Source of the DNA: Actinomycetes bacterium
Lineage (GTDB): Bacteria; Actinomycetota; Actinomycetes; Propionibacteriales; Propionibacteriaceae
Direction of reading: 5' to 3'
DNA length: 32,718 bases
NCBI GenBank assembly: GCA_023443125.1
Contig: JAEZVO010000033.1
Span: 1 to 32,718 of the forward strand
Shown: one piece after another, positions 1 through 9,468 of the stretch
Position numbering within the stretch: position 1 is the stretch's first letter
Layout: every line of letters begins with the position of its first letter
Made by a program: the position numbers and the translations under genes
The notes under the pieces: model-generated
Databases searched by the model: none
What the model was told of the DNA's origin: nothing
The model's input: the letters and a program-made list of their open reading frames with translations, nothing else

Positions 1-1
1 C

Positions 2-127
2 AACAAACTCAAACAATGGCGCGGGATCGCGTTGCGCTCAGACAAGTACGCCCGAAACTACCACGCCGCGATCTGCCTGGCCGCCACCCTCGACTGGCTC
101 CGAACAACCTTTAGCAACACGCCCTAA
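2..127 (+). pseudogene. IS5-family transposase, C-terminal end (cut by window edge)
   Basis: The first 41 codons read as the extreme C-terminus of an IS5-type DDE transposase: the stretch LKQWRGIALRSDKYARNYHA followed by a hydrophobic helix ending near TLDWLR is the usual ending (family form: RLKQWRG.A.RYDK.A..Y.AA..LA...IWL). The catalytic part lies outside the window, so it cannot be said whether the element is whole. It ends 35 bases before the stop codon of glgX, which is convergent with it. The right inverted repeat should lie in 128-161 but cannot be identified without the left end. Confidence 0.72.
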
Positions 128-161
128 GGCCAATCTCCTTCGTCGTCGACGGCTCCTTCCC

Positions 162-2510
<2,349 letters not shown>

Positions 2511-2557
2511 CTTGCCTCAAGTTGCCTCAACCCACTCATCAGCGCGGCTGGGCTGGG

Positions 2558-2575
2558 ACGTTTGTAACCAAACGT
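2558..2575. promoter_or_regulatory. Perfect dyad between glgX and mshB
   Basis: ACGTTTG-TAAC-CAAACGT is a perfect 7-bp inverted repeat with a 4-base centre, lying in the divergent region between glgX (starts 2510, minus) and mshB (starts 2685, plus). A short symmetric site about 50 bp upstream of glgX is a plausible repressor or activator site. No regulator gene is next to it, so the role is inference. Confidence 0.35.
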
Positions 2576-2671
2576 TCAACCTTGCCGGGCGCGAGCGCAC
2601 ATCTGGGAATAGCGTGACGCCAGCCTTCTCAAATACTTGAACGAGGTTGGAGGGTACGCCCTCATCGTGCC

Positions 2672-2677
2672 TATGAT
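2672..2677 (+). promoter_or_regulatory. Probable -10 box giving leaderless mshB mRNA
   Basis: TATGAT sits 7 bases before GTG 2685, the spacing at which transcription would begin on the start codon itself. There is no purine-rich ribosome binding site before this GTG. This supports the GTG start over the upstream in-frame TTG (2637) and ATG (2673). No good -35 box is visible. Confidence 0.5.
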
Positions 2678-2684
2678 TCGATGC

Positions 2685-3572
2685 GTGAATCGACGCCTAC
2701 TTCTCGTGCACGCGCACCCCGACGACGAGTCCAGCCAGTCCTCCGCTACCATCGCGCGCTACTGCGCCGCAGGTGAGCAGGTCACGCTGGTGACCTGTAC
2801 GTTGGGCGAGCGCGGCGAGATCTTGGTACCCGAGCTGGAGCATCTCTCCGAGGCCGAACTGGGCGAGCATCGCATCGCCGAACTTGGACAGGCAATGACG
2901 CACATGGGGCTCACCGACCAGGTGTTCCTCGGCGGAGCCGGCCGCTACCACGACACCGGCATGGACCGCTCCCCCGACGGCGCCGTCATCGTGCCCGACA
3001 TCTCCCCCAGCAATGCCTTCTGGCATGCGGATTTGCTCGAGGCGGCGAACTTCCTCGTCGAGATCATTCGTGATCGCAAGCCCCAGGTAGTCTCCACCTA
3101 CAACCCGTTCGGCGGCTACGGTCACCCGGACCACATCCAGGCCCACCGCGTGGCGACGTATGCCGTCGCGCTGGCAGGCACCGCGGCGCATCGCCCCGAT
3201 CTGGGTGAGCCGTGGACGGTGTCGCGGATGGTGTGGAGCGTCCACAACACCATGATGTGGAAGACGGCGTATCCGCTTGCCAAGAAGGAATTCCCCGACC
3301 TTTTCGACGGTGTCGAGCGCGACCCGGATTCCTTCGGCCCACCCGAGCGTGACATCGTCTGCGTGGTACCCATAGGCGAGTTCTACGACGTCACCCGCAA
3401 GGCGCTCGGCTCACACCCGAGCCAGGTGAATATGGACGACGTGTTCTGGCGCTTCCACGGCATGGTCAACCAGCTGGATGGCGCCGGAGAGGCGTACGTC
3501 TACGCGTCCGGCGTGCCGTTCCCGCCGTCGGAGATGCCGCACGACGATCTGTTCGCCGGGCTGCAGCTGTAA
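2685..3572 (+). CDS. mshB: Mycothiol biosynthesis deacetylase MshB
   Basis: Zinc-dependent deacetylase of N-acetyl-glucosaminyl-inositol, the second step of mycothiol synthesis, acting in the cytoplasm. The 295-residue product has the family's zinc motif HAHPDDES (His11, Asp14 as probable ligands) and the later GYGHPDHIQAHR motif (first His at residue 147). GGAGRYHDTGM and the ending PHDDLFAGL match MshB better than the related mycothiol S-conjugate amidase Mca, which has HPDDESSKGA and GGYPHPDH. I chose GTG 2685 because TATGAT lies 7 bases upstream and because the protein then starts VNRRLLLVHAHPDD, the usual beginning. Upstream in-frame starts at 2637 and 2673 would add 12-16 atypical residues. 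It appears to be a single-gene transcript. Confidence 0.9.
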   Translation: MNRRLLLVHAHPDDESSQSSATIARYCAAGEQVTLVTCTLGERGEILVPELEHLSEAELGEHRIAELGQAMTHMGLTDQVFLGGAGRYHDTGMDRSPDGAVIVPDISPSNAFWHADLLEAANFLVEIIRDRKPQVVSTYNPFGGYGHPDHIQAHRVATYAVALAGTAAHRPDLGEPWTVSRMVWSVHNTMMWKTAYPLAKKEFPDLFDGVERDPDSFGPPERDIVCVVPIGEFYDVTRKALGSHPSQVNMDDVFWRFHGMVNQLDGAGEAYVYASGVPFPPSEMPHDDLFAGLQL

Positions 3573-3645
3573 CGGTTCGCTGCCCTGACGCTGCGGGGAG
3601 TCGGCCTGCTCAGGCGCCACTTCGGCGGCTGCCTACACTGGCTGC

Positions 3646-4107
3646 ATGGTGCGACTGGTGCGTCCGATCTTCGCGGGGTGCTGCTGCGCGGCGCTCGTCG
3701 CGTGCGGTGCACCCAGCGCGACGGTGAGTTCTGCCCCGTCGCATCCTCAGGCGTCGCTGCCCCACCCGTCGAGGGCGTGGAATGAAGACTTCGCCTCCGA
3801 GGTCGAACTCGACACCATCACCGTTGGCAGCCAGTCGGTGCTCGTGCCCGAGGGCATCCGGGTGCCGGCCGACGCGCGCGTCACCGCGAGCACGGAAGCA
3901 ATGCTCGTGATAGCCGACGACGACCCCGCGGCCGTGAGGAGCGCCGTCGAAATAAGTGCCGATGAGGCGGGCTACGAGCGATATGCCCACGCAGGCAAGG
4001 TCACCGTCTGGGTGGGGCGGGGCATGGCGGTTCGATTCGAGGCCGACGAAGGGGTGCAGGTACTCGCGTGGGGGCCCGACGAGATGAAGGACGCGTTCGC
4101 AGCTTAA
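3646..4107 (+). CDS. Small lipoprotein of unknown function
   Basis: Predicted 153-residue lipoprotein. The N-terminus is a short lipoprotein signal peptide with lipobox LVAC and modified Cys20. The mature part has a Ser/Pro-rich linker and then a compact alpha/beta domain (about residues 45-150) with charged, acidic stretches. I do not recognise a family. The start is supported by TACACT (3634-3639) 6 bases before the ATG, a leaderless arrangement. It follows mshB by 73 bp on the same strand and converges with the membrane protein gene ending at 4135. Outer-face location is well supported; function is unknown. Confidence 0.75.
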   Translation: MVRLVRPIFAGCCCAALVACGAPSATVSSAPSHPQASLPHPSRAWNEDFASEVELDTITVGSQSVLVPEGIRVPADARVTASTEAMLVIADDDPAAVRSAVEISADEAGYERYAHAGKVTVWVGRGMAVRFEADEGVQVLAWGPDEMKDAFAA

Positions 4108-4134
4108 TTGCGCGAGAGGTGAGTGGAGCGATGG

Positions 4135-4680
4135 CTAGCGTCGTCGGGTGACACGAGCCACCAGCCCGATGATGAGCACGACGAAGCCTGCAAAGCCGAT
4201 AAACAGGCCGAGGAGGAACGCGCCGATCCCACCGAACAGGGCTGCCAGGCCAAGTGGCGGGGAGATCGCGCCAACGCCGTTGCGGCACTCGATGGTGAAC
4301 TCCCCTTCGCCGGAGATATTGCCGATCGAGACGAACGCGCCCTCGTTGTTCTCGAAGTTCGTTGAAGCCAGGCCCTCGAACTCGACGACCTCGCCCTCCG
4401 CGTCGAGCGCGCGGCACTCCACGTCGGAACCTTTAGGCGCCCACACCGTTCGCTTCTCCCCAGCTGCGAGCTGCACGTCGATGGAACCGTCGATGCGCTG
4501 CAGCTCGTCGGACTTCAGGATCGCGAAGCTGAGGCCGCCCACGAACCCCACGACGCTGAGGATGAGCGCCACTACGATCAGCACGCTGCCGAAGATCATG
4601 AGACCCGTGCCTGGCTTCTTGAGCTTGACCGACTCCTGCGGCGGCTGCCCGGACCACTGGGGATTGTTCGGATTGTTCAT
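4135..4680 (-). CDS. Two-helix membrane protein with extracytoplasmic domain (paralogue A)
   Basis: Predicted 181-residue membrane protein. A Pro/Gln-rich cytoplasmic start is followed by TM1 (about residues 26-54), an extracytoplasmic beta-rich domain of some 90 residues, and TM2 (about 145-172) ending in an Arg cluster. The outer domain contains AAGEKRTVWAP, two cysteines that could pair, and EGEFTIECRNG. The neighbouring gene 4771-5364 has the same layout and the same motifs (AGEEERTVWVD, GEYTVECDG), so the two are tandem duplicates. The start at 4680 is chosen because AGGGAG lies just upstream; a longer reading to 4716 lacks this. Function unknown; the fold suggests a small surface or sensory protein. 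Confidence 0.75.
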   Translation of the reverse strand: MNNPNNPQWSGQPPQESVKLKKPGTGLMIFGSVLIVVALILSVVGFVGGLSFAILKSDELQRIDGSIDVQLAAGEKRTVWAPKGSDVECRALDAEGEVVEFEGLASTNFENNEGAFVSIGNISGEGEFTIECRNGVGAISPPLGLAALFGGIGAFLLGLFIGFAGFVVLIIGLVARVTRRR

Positions 4681-4770
4681 GGGCTCCCTCTCTACTTGCG
4701 CGCACCACTGTCGCATGCGAGCGGGTCAGGGCATGTCACGAGCGCAGCGGAAACCCCGATGTCGAGAACG

Positions 4771-5364
4771 TTATTTTGACTTCCTGCGAAGGAAGAGGAA
4801 CACGCTACAGAGGATCAGCAGGAACCCGCCGACGGTGGAGAAGGAGGCGGCGATTAGGCTTCCAATTTCTGGCGGGTCTGTGAGTTTTCCCTCAAGGCCA
4901 TCACATTCGACGGTGTACTCACCTCCCGCGGGCCCGGCGCGGAACGTGCCGACAGTGCGCGAGGTCACGCCGTTGCTGGTCACCTTTGAGTGGGGCTGCA
5001 CTGACAGCGTCGCGGGTTGTTGGTCGGGGCCGAGCACTCGGCACGTGTCCACAGGCGGGTACTCATCGTCGTTGTCGGAGGGCGGCCCGTCTACCCACAC
5101 GGTGCGCTCCTCTTCGCCCGCCAGCACGACGCTCGTCGAGCCCGAGAAACGCTGCGAATGCACGTCGTCGGTGAGGTAACCCACCAGCCAGACCACCCCG
5201 AAGGAGAGGAGCGCCACGCCTGTGAAGAGTGCCAGGACCCCCAAGATTCGCAGGAGGGAGGCAGGCGCTGTCTTCGATCGGCCCGTGCCAGGCTGCAACA
5301 TTCGCGGCGCTCCGGGCTGTTGGCCAGCGGCGCCCATCGGCCCCCGGCGAAACTGATTACTCAT
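4771..5364 (-). CDS. Two-helix membrane protein with extracytoplasmic domain (paralogue B)
   Basis: Predicted 197-residue paralogue of the protein at 4135-4680. It has a Gly/Pro/Gln-rich cytoplasmic N-terminus (about 37 residues), TM1 (about 39-65), an outer domain with SGSTSVVLAGEEERTVWVD, a Cys in VDTCRVLG and one in GEYTVECDG, then TM2 and a short Arg/Lys tail. Overall identity to paralogue A is low outside the RTVW and TVEC motifs, which suggests an old duplication. The gap between the two genes is 90 bp, so they may share a transcript, with B first. No characterised family is recognised. Confidence 0.75.
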   Translation of the reverse strand: MSNQFRRGPMGAAGQQPGAPRMLQPGTGRSKTAPASLLRILGVLALFTGVALLSFGVVWLVGYLTDDVHSQRFSGSTSVVLAGEEERTVWVDGPPSDNDDEYPPVDTCRVLGPDQQPATLSVQPHSKVTSNGVTSRTVGTFRAGPAGGEYTVECDGLEGKLTDPPEIGSLIAASFSTVGGFLLILCSVFLFLRRKSK

Positions 5365-5406
5365 CCGTGCTCAGTCCTTGGTCGGGGCTCGTCGGGGGTA
5401 GGTGGT

Positions 5407-6486
5407 TCAGGCGACGCGCTGCGTCCACCCGAATGGATCTTCAGCACGACCGTACTGAATGTCCACCAGCGCCGCACGAATCTCGGCGGTCTTGGCGCCA
5501 GGAATGCCGTCGGCCACCACGTGGTGCACGTCGCCCGGGGCCTTGAAGCCGACGATGGGCGTCACGACGGCGGCCGTCCCACATGCGAAGGCCTCGGCGA
5601 TCTTGCCGGAGCGCACACCGTCGAAGAGTTCCTCGACGGTGACCCGTCGCTCCACCGGGGTGAGGCCGTGGCGTGGGGCGAGCTGGAGAATGGAGTCGCG
5701 GGTGATGCCGGCGAGGATGGAGCCGGTGAGTTCCGGTGTCACGAGGGCGCCATCGGCGGTGATGAACATGAAGTTCATGGTGCCGCACTCCTCGATGTAC
5801 TTACGCTCGGCGCCGTCGGTCCACAGCACCTGGCCGCAGCCGTGTTCTTCGGCCTCCATGGCGGCTTCCAGCGACGCGGCGTAGTTGCCGCCACACTTCG
5901 CGGCGCCGGTTCCGCCGGGGGCGGCGCGGGTGTAGTTGGGGGTCAGCCAGAGGGTGACGGGTTCGTCGTAGTACGCGCCGACGGGTGAGGCGAGCACGCA
6001 GAAGGTGTAGCCAGAGGCGGGTCGCACACCCAAGTAGGGCTCGGAGGCCACCATGAAGGGACGGATGTAGAGGGCTTGCTCACCGGCGGGGTCGGGTACC
6101 CATTGCTGTTCGAGCTCGACGAGCTGGCGGATGCCGTCGACGAAGTCCTGCTCCGGGAAGGCCGGCATGCCCAGGCGCTTGGCGGAGCGGGCAAACCGGG
6201 CGGCGTTCGCGTCAGGGCGGAACAGCCAGACGGAGCCGTCGGCGTGGCGGTAGGCCTTGAGTCCTTCGAAGATCTCCTGGCCGTAGTGGAGGACTGCGGC
6301 GGCGGGGTGCATCTGCCACGTGCCCATGGCCTCGATGCGCTGGTTCGTCCAGCCTCGCTCAGGTACGTACTCGGCCAGTACCTGGTGGTCGACGAAGTAG
6401 TGGCCGAACACGGGGTTCGCGAGAATCTCCGCGCGACGTTCTTCGCTCGTGGGAGCAGTGGTGCGGTGCAAGACGAAGTCGCTCAT
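5407..6486 (-). CDS. ilvE: Branched-chain amino acid aminotransferase
   Basis: PLP enzyme that transfers the amino group between glutamate and the keto acids of Leu, Ile and Val; last step of their synthesis and first of their breakdown. The 359-residue length is typical of the class IV aminotransferase BCAT. The motif AKCGGNYAAS holds the PLP lysine (Lys197). HGCGQVLWTDGAERKYIEEC, then GTMNFMF, is the usual segment binding cofactor and substrate. GQEIFEGLKAYR is the conserved N-terminal motif. The start at 6486 (MSDFVLHR) is preferred to the longer 6588 reading: TACCCT lies 7 bases upstream, and the extra 34 residues are not conserved-looking. The gene is monocistronic and divergent from the acquired module at 6651. 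Confidence 0.94.
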   Translation of the reverse strand: MSDFVLHRTTAPTSEERRAEILANPVFGHYFVDHQVLAEYVPERGWTNQRIEAMGTWQMHPAAAVLHYGQEIFEGLKAYRHADGSVWLFRPDANAARFARSAKRLGMPAFPEQDFVDGIRQLVELEQQWVPDPAGEQALYIRPFMVASEPYLGVRPASGYTFCVLASPVGAYYDEPVTLWLTPNYTRAAPGGTGAAKCGGNYAASLEAAMEAEEHGCGQVLWTDGAERKYIEECGTMNFMFITADGALVTPELTGSILAGITRDSILQLAPRHGLTPVERRVTVEELFDGVRSGKIAEAFACGTAAVVTPIVGFKAPGDVHHVVADGIPGAKTAEIRAALVDIQYGRAEDPFGWTQRVA

Positions 6487-6650
6487 GCTGGCAAGGGTAG
6501 TCGCGCAAGCGGTGTCGTGGGGGAGGAGTTCATTCAACGATAACGATTTGGTTACGGACTGTCCGTCCAGAGCGGCTATGCACCCCACGTAATGGTTTCA
6601 TTGCTCCATCAACAATTTGCTGGTGCCAGCACTGACCAAAGGAGATCGTG
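6487..6650. promoter_or_regulatory. Divergent region between ilvE and the acquired export module
   Basis: This 164-bp stretch marks the change from high-GC core sequence to lower-GC sequence. It contains an odd-centred perfect dyad ACGGAC-T-GTCCGT (6554-6566) and a 6-bp inverted repeat TGCTGG-TG-CCAGCA near 6619-6632. AAAGGAG (6638-6644) is the ribosome binding site for the ATG at 6651. Either dyad could be an operator for the module; no convincing -35/-10 pair is seen. Confidence 0.35.
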
Positions 6651-6980
6651 ATGGTTATTCGTCGAATACTATGTGCAGTAGTAGCAGCGCTCCTCGTCCT
6701 CGGAGCCGTGTTCATCCCGTCTGCTAACGCCGCTAGCGCATCCGGAAGTAAACGTTGCGCTACGAAAACCTCGTTGTATTTGACCACATACACGTACAGT
6801 TCATTGCGTCATACCCATACTCATAAACCTACGAGCGGGAAGACTGTTACTCGAACGGGGAGTGGCACTACTTACACCAGTCTCTCACCCTTCTTAGCAA
6901 CATCATGGACAGCTACTAACGGGGTCACAGAATCTTGGCGTTCTACCCCCTCGGCGAGATGTTTACCGAGCCCCGAATGA
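6651..6980 (+). CDS. Small secreted Thr/Ser-rich protein, candidate exported peptide
   Basis: Predicted 109-residue secreted protein. Residues 1-28 form a signal peptide (Arg pair, hydrophobic core, cleavage after SANA or NAASA). The mature 80 residues are rich in Thr and Ser, have only two cysteines (one in KRCATK near the start, one in ARCLPS near the end) that could close a loop, a HTHTH stretch that could bind metal, and the ending ATSWTATNGVTESWRS. From memory, similar small Cys-bracketed secreted proteins accompany ABC exporters with peptidoglycan-binding adaptors in actinobacteria, and the lactococcin-972-like bacteriocins have a comparable size. I cannot assign it firmly. ATG 6651 follows AAAGGAG; the GTG at 6648 is too close. 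Its stop overlaps the next gene (ATGA). Confidence 0.7.
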   Translation: MVIRRILCAVVAALLVLGAVFIPSANAASASGSKRCATKTSLYLTTYTYSSLRHTHTHKPTSGKTVTRTGSGTTYTSLSPFLATSWTATNGVTESWRSTPSARCLPSPE

Positions 6981-7669
6981 GTCTGACAATGCGTGTTGCT
7001 GTCTCGCTACTAGCCATCACGCTGTCTGGTGGGCTCGTCGCTTGTACGAACGACGAACCCAGCAAACCGGAGACCAGTAACACTGGCTCGCAACCACCCA
7101 GCGACAGTGCCAATCACAGCGACGGGCATGAGGTTACACCTGGTCAAGGTGAAACGAAGCCAATTTCCCGCGAAGACTGGTTGGCTGGGAAGTGGCTTGG
7201 AGAAGGAGATCCCCCTGAGCCGCTACCTGTAATCCGGTTGGTGACTCCTGAAGAGGATCTGAAGGTACACACAACTTGCATGGAAGAAGCAGGATTTCCC
7301 AACGAGAGCCCGCGAGCGGATGAATACTGGGCGACTATTCCAGAGGGGCAGGAGCAGGTGTATTACGAAACTGATTTCCAATGCACTGCCCAATACCCTC
7401 TAGCTCCGAAGTATTACCAACGGTATAACCAAAAGCAGCTAGATGCGCTGTACGAATATCAAACTGGACCGATGACGGCATGCCTTACTGAGCATAATTG
7501 GGCACCTGAACCCGCACCGAGCCGTGAGAAGTTCATCGCTGACTATGTTGGCGATATCTCGCCGCGTTGGTTTCCTTACGGCAACGTGCCGGAGAATGAA
7601 CAGCGTTCGGCGGAACGAGAGTGTCCGATGACTCCTGAAGGCTTCTTTGACCTCGCAACGGTCTCCTAG
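6977..7669 (+). CDS. Lipoprotein of the export module
   Basis: Predicted 230-residue lipoprotein with lipobox LVAC (Cys23), then a Ser/Pro/Asp-rich linker to about residue 60. The globular part carries four conserved-looking cysteines (in HTTCMEEAGFP, DFQCTAQYPLAPKYYQ, MTACLTEHNWAPEPAPS and RECPMTPEG), so two disulfides are possible. There is no match to a characterised family that I can name. It starts inside the stop of the secreted-protein gene (ATGA), so the two are translationally coupled. A surface lipoprotein coupled to a secreted peptide gene could be an immunity protein, a receptor or a chaperone; this is inference from context. Confidence 0.72.
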   Translation: MSLTMRVAVSLLAITLSGGLVACTNDEPSKPETSNTGSQPPSDSANHSDGHEVTPGQGETKPISREDWLAGKWLGEGDPPEPLPVIRLVTPEEDLKVHTTCMEEAGFPNESPRADEYWATIPEGQEQVYYETDFQCTAQYPLAPKYYQRYNQKQLDALYEYQTGPMTACLTEHNWAPEPAPSREKFIADYVGDISPRWFPYGNVPENEQRSAERECPMTPEGFFDLATVS

Positions 7670-7709
7670 TCCGTTGTGCAAGGAGATGAGCGATAAGGAC
7701 AACATCACC

Positions 7710-8831
7710 ATGAATCACGGATGGATCAAGTCGCTACTGATTGCTGTGCTCATCTTCTTGGCCGCAGGCGCAGGCTGGTGGGCAGGGCGGGTGACATTGC
7801 GTCCCGACAAGGTTACACCTACCCAGAGTCATGAAGTCGTGTGGGCGGATGTCATTGAGGCCTCAGTGGGACGGACTCTTCCCTACCCGACTACGGTACG
7901 ACAGCCCTCTGTACCGGTGGCTTACAACGGAATCTCCGGGATAGTGACGCAGGTTGCAAAAGGTGAGGCGAACGTCGGAGATGTGTTGTATCAAGTCGGC
8001 GACGTACCAGTTCGGGCAGTACGCGCTAACCAACCCATGTGGCGGAATCTGTCGTTAAAGGTGAGTGGCAATGATGTACGTGCCCTGCAAGAGCTCCTGG
8101 CAAAGCTCGGATATTTTCATGAGCAAGCAACAGGAGAGTTCACCAGCGAGACTGAAGATGCCGTGAAAGCGTGGCAAAAAGCTGAGGGGCGGACACCCTC
8201 GGGCATAGTACAACAAGGTGAGCTCATTTCCTTTCCACGCCTACCAGTACAGGTAACCCCGGGTGAAGAAATCATCGTTGGGAAACCACTGACAGGTGGA
8301 GAAGAAGCCATTCGCGCACCGACCGGGCAGCGAGAGTTCTTGATTAAACTCACCGAAGACCAAGCACGGTTAGTACCTGGAGATGCGATAGTAGAAGTCA
8401 CCTACGAAAAACACGTATGGAAAGCTGTAGTGGCGCAGACTCGCCAAGACGATTTGGCATCGTATGAACTAATCTTGGCGGGACTCGACGGCGGTGCAGT
8501 GTGCGGAAGCGAATGCGACGTACTACCCCTGGACCCCAGATTAACACTGCGTTCGAAAGTTATCGTGGTCCCACAGACCTCGGGTATGGCGGTGCCTACA
8601 GCCGCAGTGCGCACCGCCGGTGACGGTAAAAGCTATGTCGAAACAGCAGCTGGCAACGTCCCTGTAACTGTGCGCGGCTCAGGGCAAGGACTTGCGATTG
8701 TCGAGGGTGTAAAACTGGGTGACAGGGTGAAAGTGGGAGGAACCATCACCAACCAGGGTGAGGCATCTGGCGCTAACCAACCGACAGGTCCTGGCAAAGC
8801 TGCGCCGTCGGCGTCAGAGTCTGGCGGTTGA
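7710..8831 (+). CDS. Peptidoglycan-binding adaptor (membrane-fusion-like) of ABC exporter
   Basis: Predicted 373-residue protein with an N-terminal TM anchor (about residues 6-26, ending in WWAGRVTLRP). A lipoyl/barrel-hybrid-like segment follows (VAYNGISGIVTQVAKGEANVGDVLYQVGD), then a PG_binding_1 domain at about 117-160 (NDVRALQELLAKLGYF ... TEDAVKAWQKAEG). The C-terminal beta-barrel region ends with the membrane-proximal motif VEGVKLGDRVKVGG and a Gly/Ser/Pro tail. This is the layout of adaptor subunits of MacB-like ABC exporters in Gram-positives, where the outer partner is the cell wall instead of an outer-membrane channel. The start at ATG 7710 is a judgement; ATG 7686 (MSDKDNIT) is an alternative with GGAG directly abutting it. 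The next gene begins 1 base after the stop. Confidence 0.83.
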   Translation: MNHGWIKSLLIAVLIFLAAGAGWWAGRVTLRPDKVTPTQSHEVVWADVIEASVGRTLPYPTTVRQPSVPVAYNGISGIVTQVAKGEANVGDVLYQVGDVPVRAVRANQPMWRNLSLKVSGNDVRALQELLAKLGYFHEQATGEFTSETEDAVKAWQKAEGRTPSGIVQQGELISFPRLPVQVTPGEEIIVGKPLTGGEEAIRAPTGQREFLIKLTEDQARLVPGDAIVEVTYEKHVWKAVVAQTRQDDLASYELILAGLDGGAVCGSECDVLPLDPRLTLRSKVIVVPQTSGMAVPTAAVRTAGDGKSYVETAAGNVPVTVRGSGQGLAIVEGVKLGDRVKVGGTITNQGEASGANQPTGPGKAAPSASESGG

Positions 8832-8832
8832 C

Positions 8833-9468
8833 ATGTTGGCGGTGGAGAATTTGTCATTCGCCTACCGTCGGGGCAATGAAGAGCTTTTTGAAGGTCTCAG
8901 TCACGAGTTCCGCGAGGGAGCGATGACTGCCGTTACAGGCCCATCGGGTAGAGGAAAGTCCACCCTCCTCTACATTCTCGGGCTGATGCTCACGCCCACT
9001 GCTGGCGCAGTACTACTCGACGGCGAGACCGTTTCAGCACAGTCGGACAGACAGCGAAGCGCAGTGCGGGCTTCGCGTATCGGGTTTGTGTTCCAAGACG
9101 CCGCTTTGGACGCTGCGCGCAGCGTCCTGGCTTCGGTCGTTGAACCAGCGCTGTATGGCGGAGAACAGTTGGCTAAGGCGCGGGTGCGAGCACAACAGTT
9201 GATGGAGCGCATGGGAGTTGCTCATCGTGCTCGGCACAAGCCGGGCGAGATTTCCGGCGGCCAAGCACAACGCGTCGCAGTATGTCGGGCATTGGTGACG
9301 AACCCACCTGTAATCCTCGCCGATGAGCCCACCGGAAACCTCGATCGTGTCAATGCTGCTGAGGTGCTTGACTCACTCACTGCAGCTGCCGAAGGTAAAC
9401 GCACCGTCGTTATCGCTACGCATGATCCGTTTGTGCTCGAACATGCTGACGAGGTGTTGGCATTGTGA
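8833..9468 (+). CDS. ABC transporter ATP-binding protein (MacB/LolD type)
   Basis: ATPase subunit of 211 residues, the usual size for the LolD/MacB ATPase class. Visible motifs are Walker A GPSGRGKST, Q-loop FVFQDAALD, signature ISGGQAQRVAV, Walker B VILADEPTGNLD and H-loop ATHD. The start at 8833, 1 base after the adaptor's stop, gives MLAVENLSFAYRRG, the normal beginning. It overlaps the permease start by 4 bases. It should couple ATP hydrolysis to the FtsX-type permease, powering mechanical extrusion of a substrate at the outer face of the membrane and not classical lumen transport. Confidence 0.92.
   Translation: MLAVENLSFAYRRGNEELFEGLSHEFREGAMTAVTGPSGRGKSTLLYILGLMLTPTAGAVLLDGETVSAQSDRQRSAVRASRIGFVFQDAALDAARSVLASVVEPALYGGEQLAKARVRAQQLMERMGVAHRARHKPGEISGGQAQRVAVCRALVTNPPVILADEPTGNLDRVNAAEVLDSLTAAAEGKRTVVIATHDPFVLEHADEVLAL

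Noticed and set aside
6651..6980. Firm assignment of the small secreted protein as a lactococcin-972 bacteriocin
   Set aside because: Size and secretion fit, but the Gly/Tyr/Trp pattern of that family is not evident and the usual multi-helix immunity protein is missing; kept as an unassigned secreted peptide.
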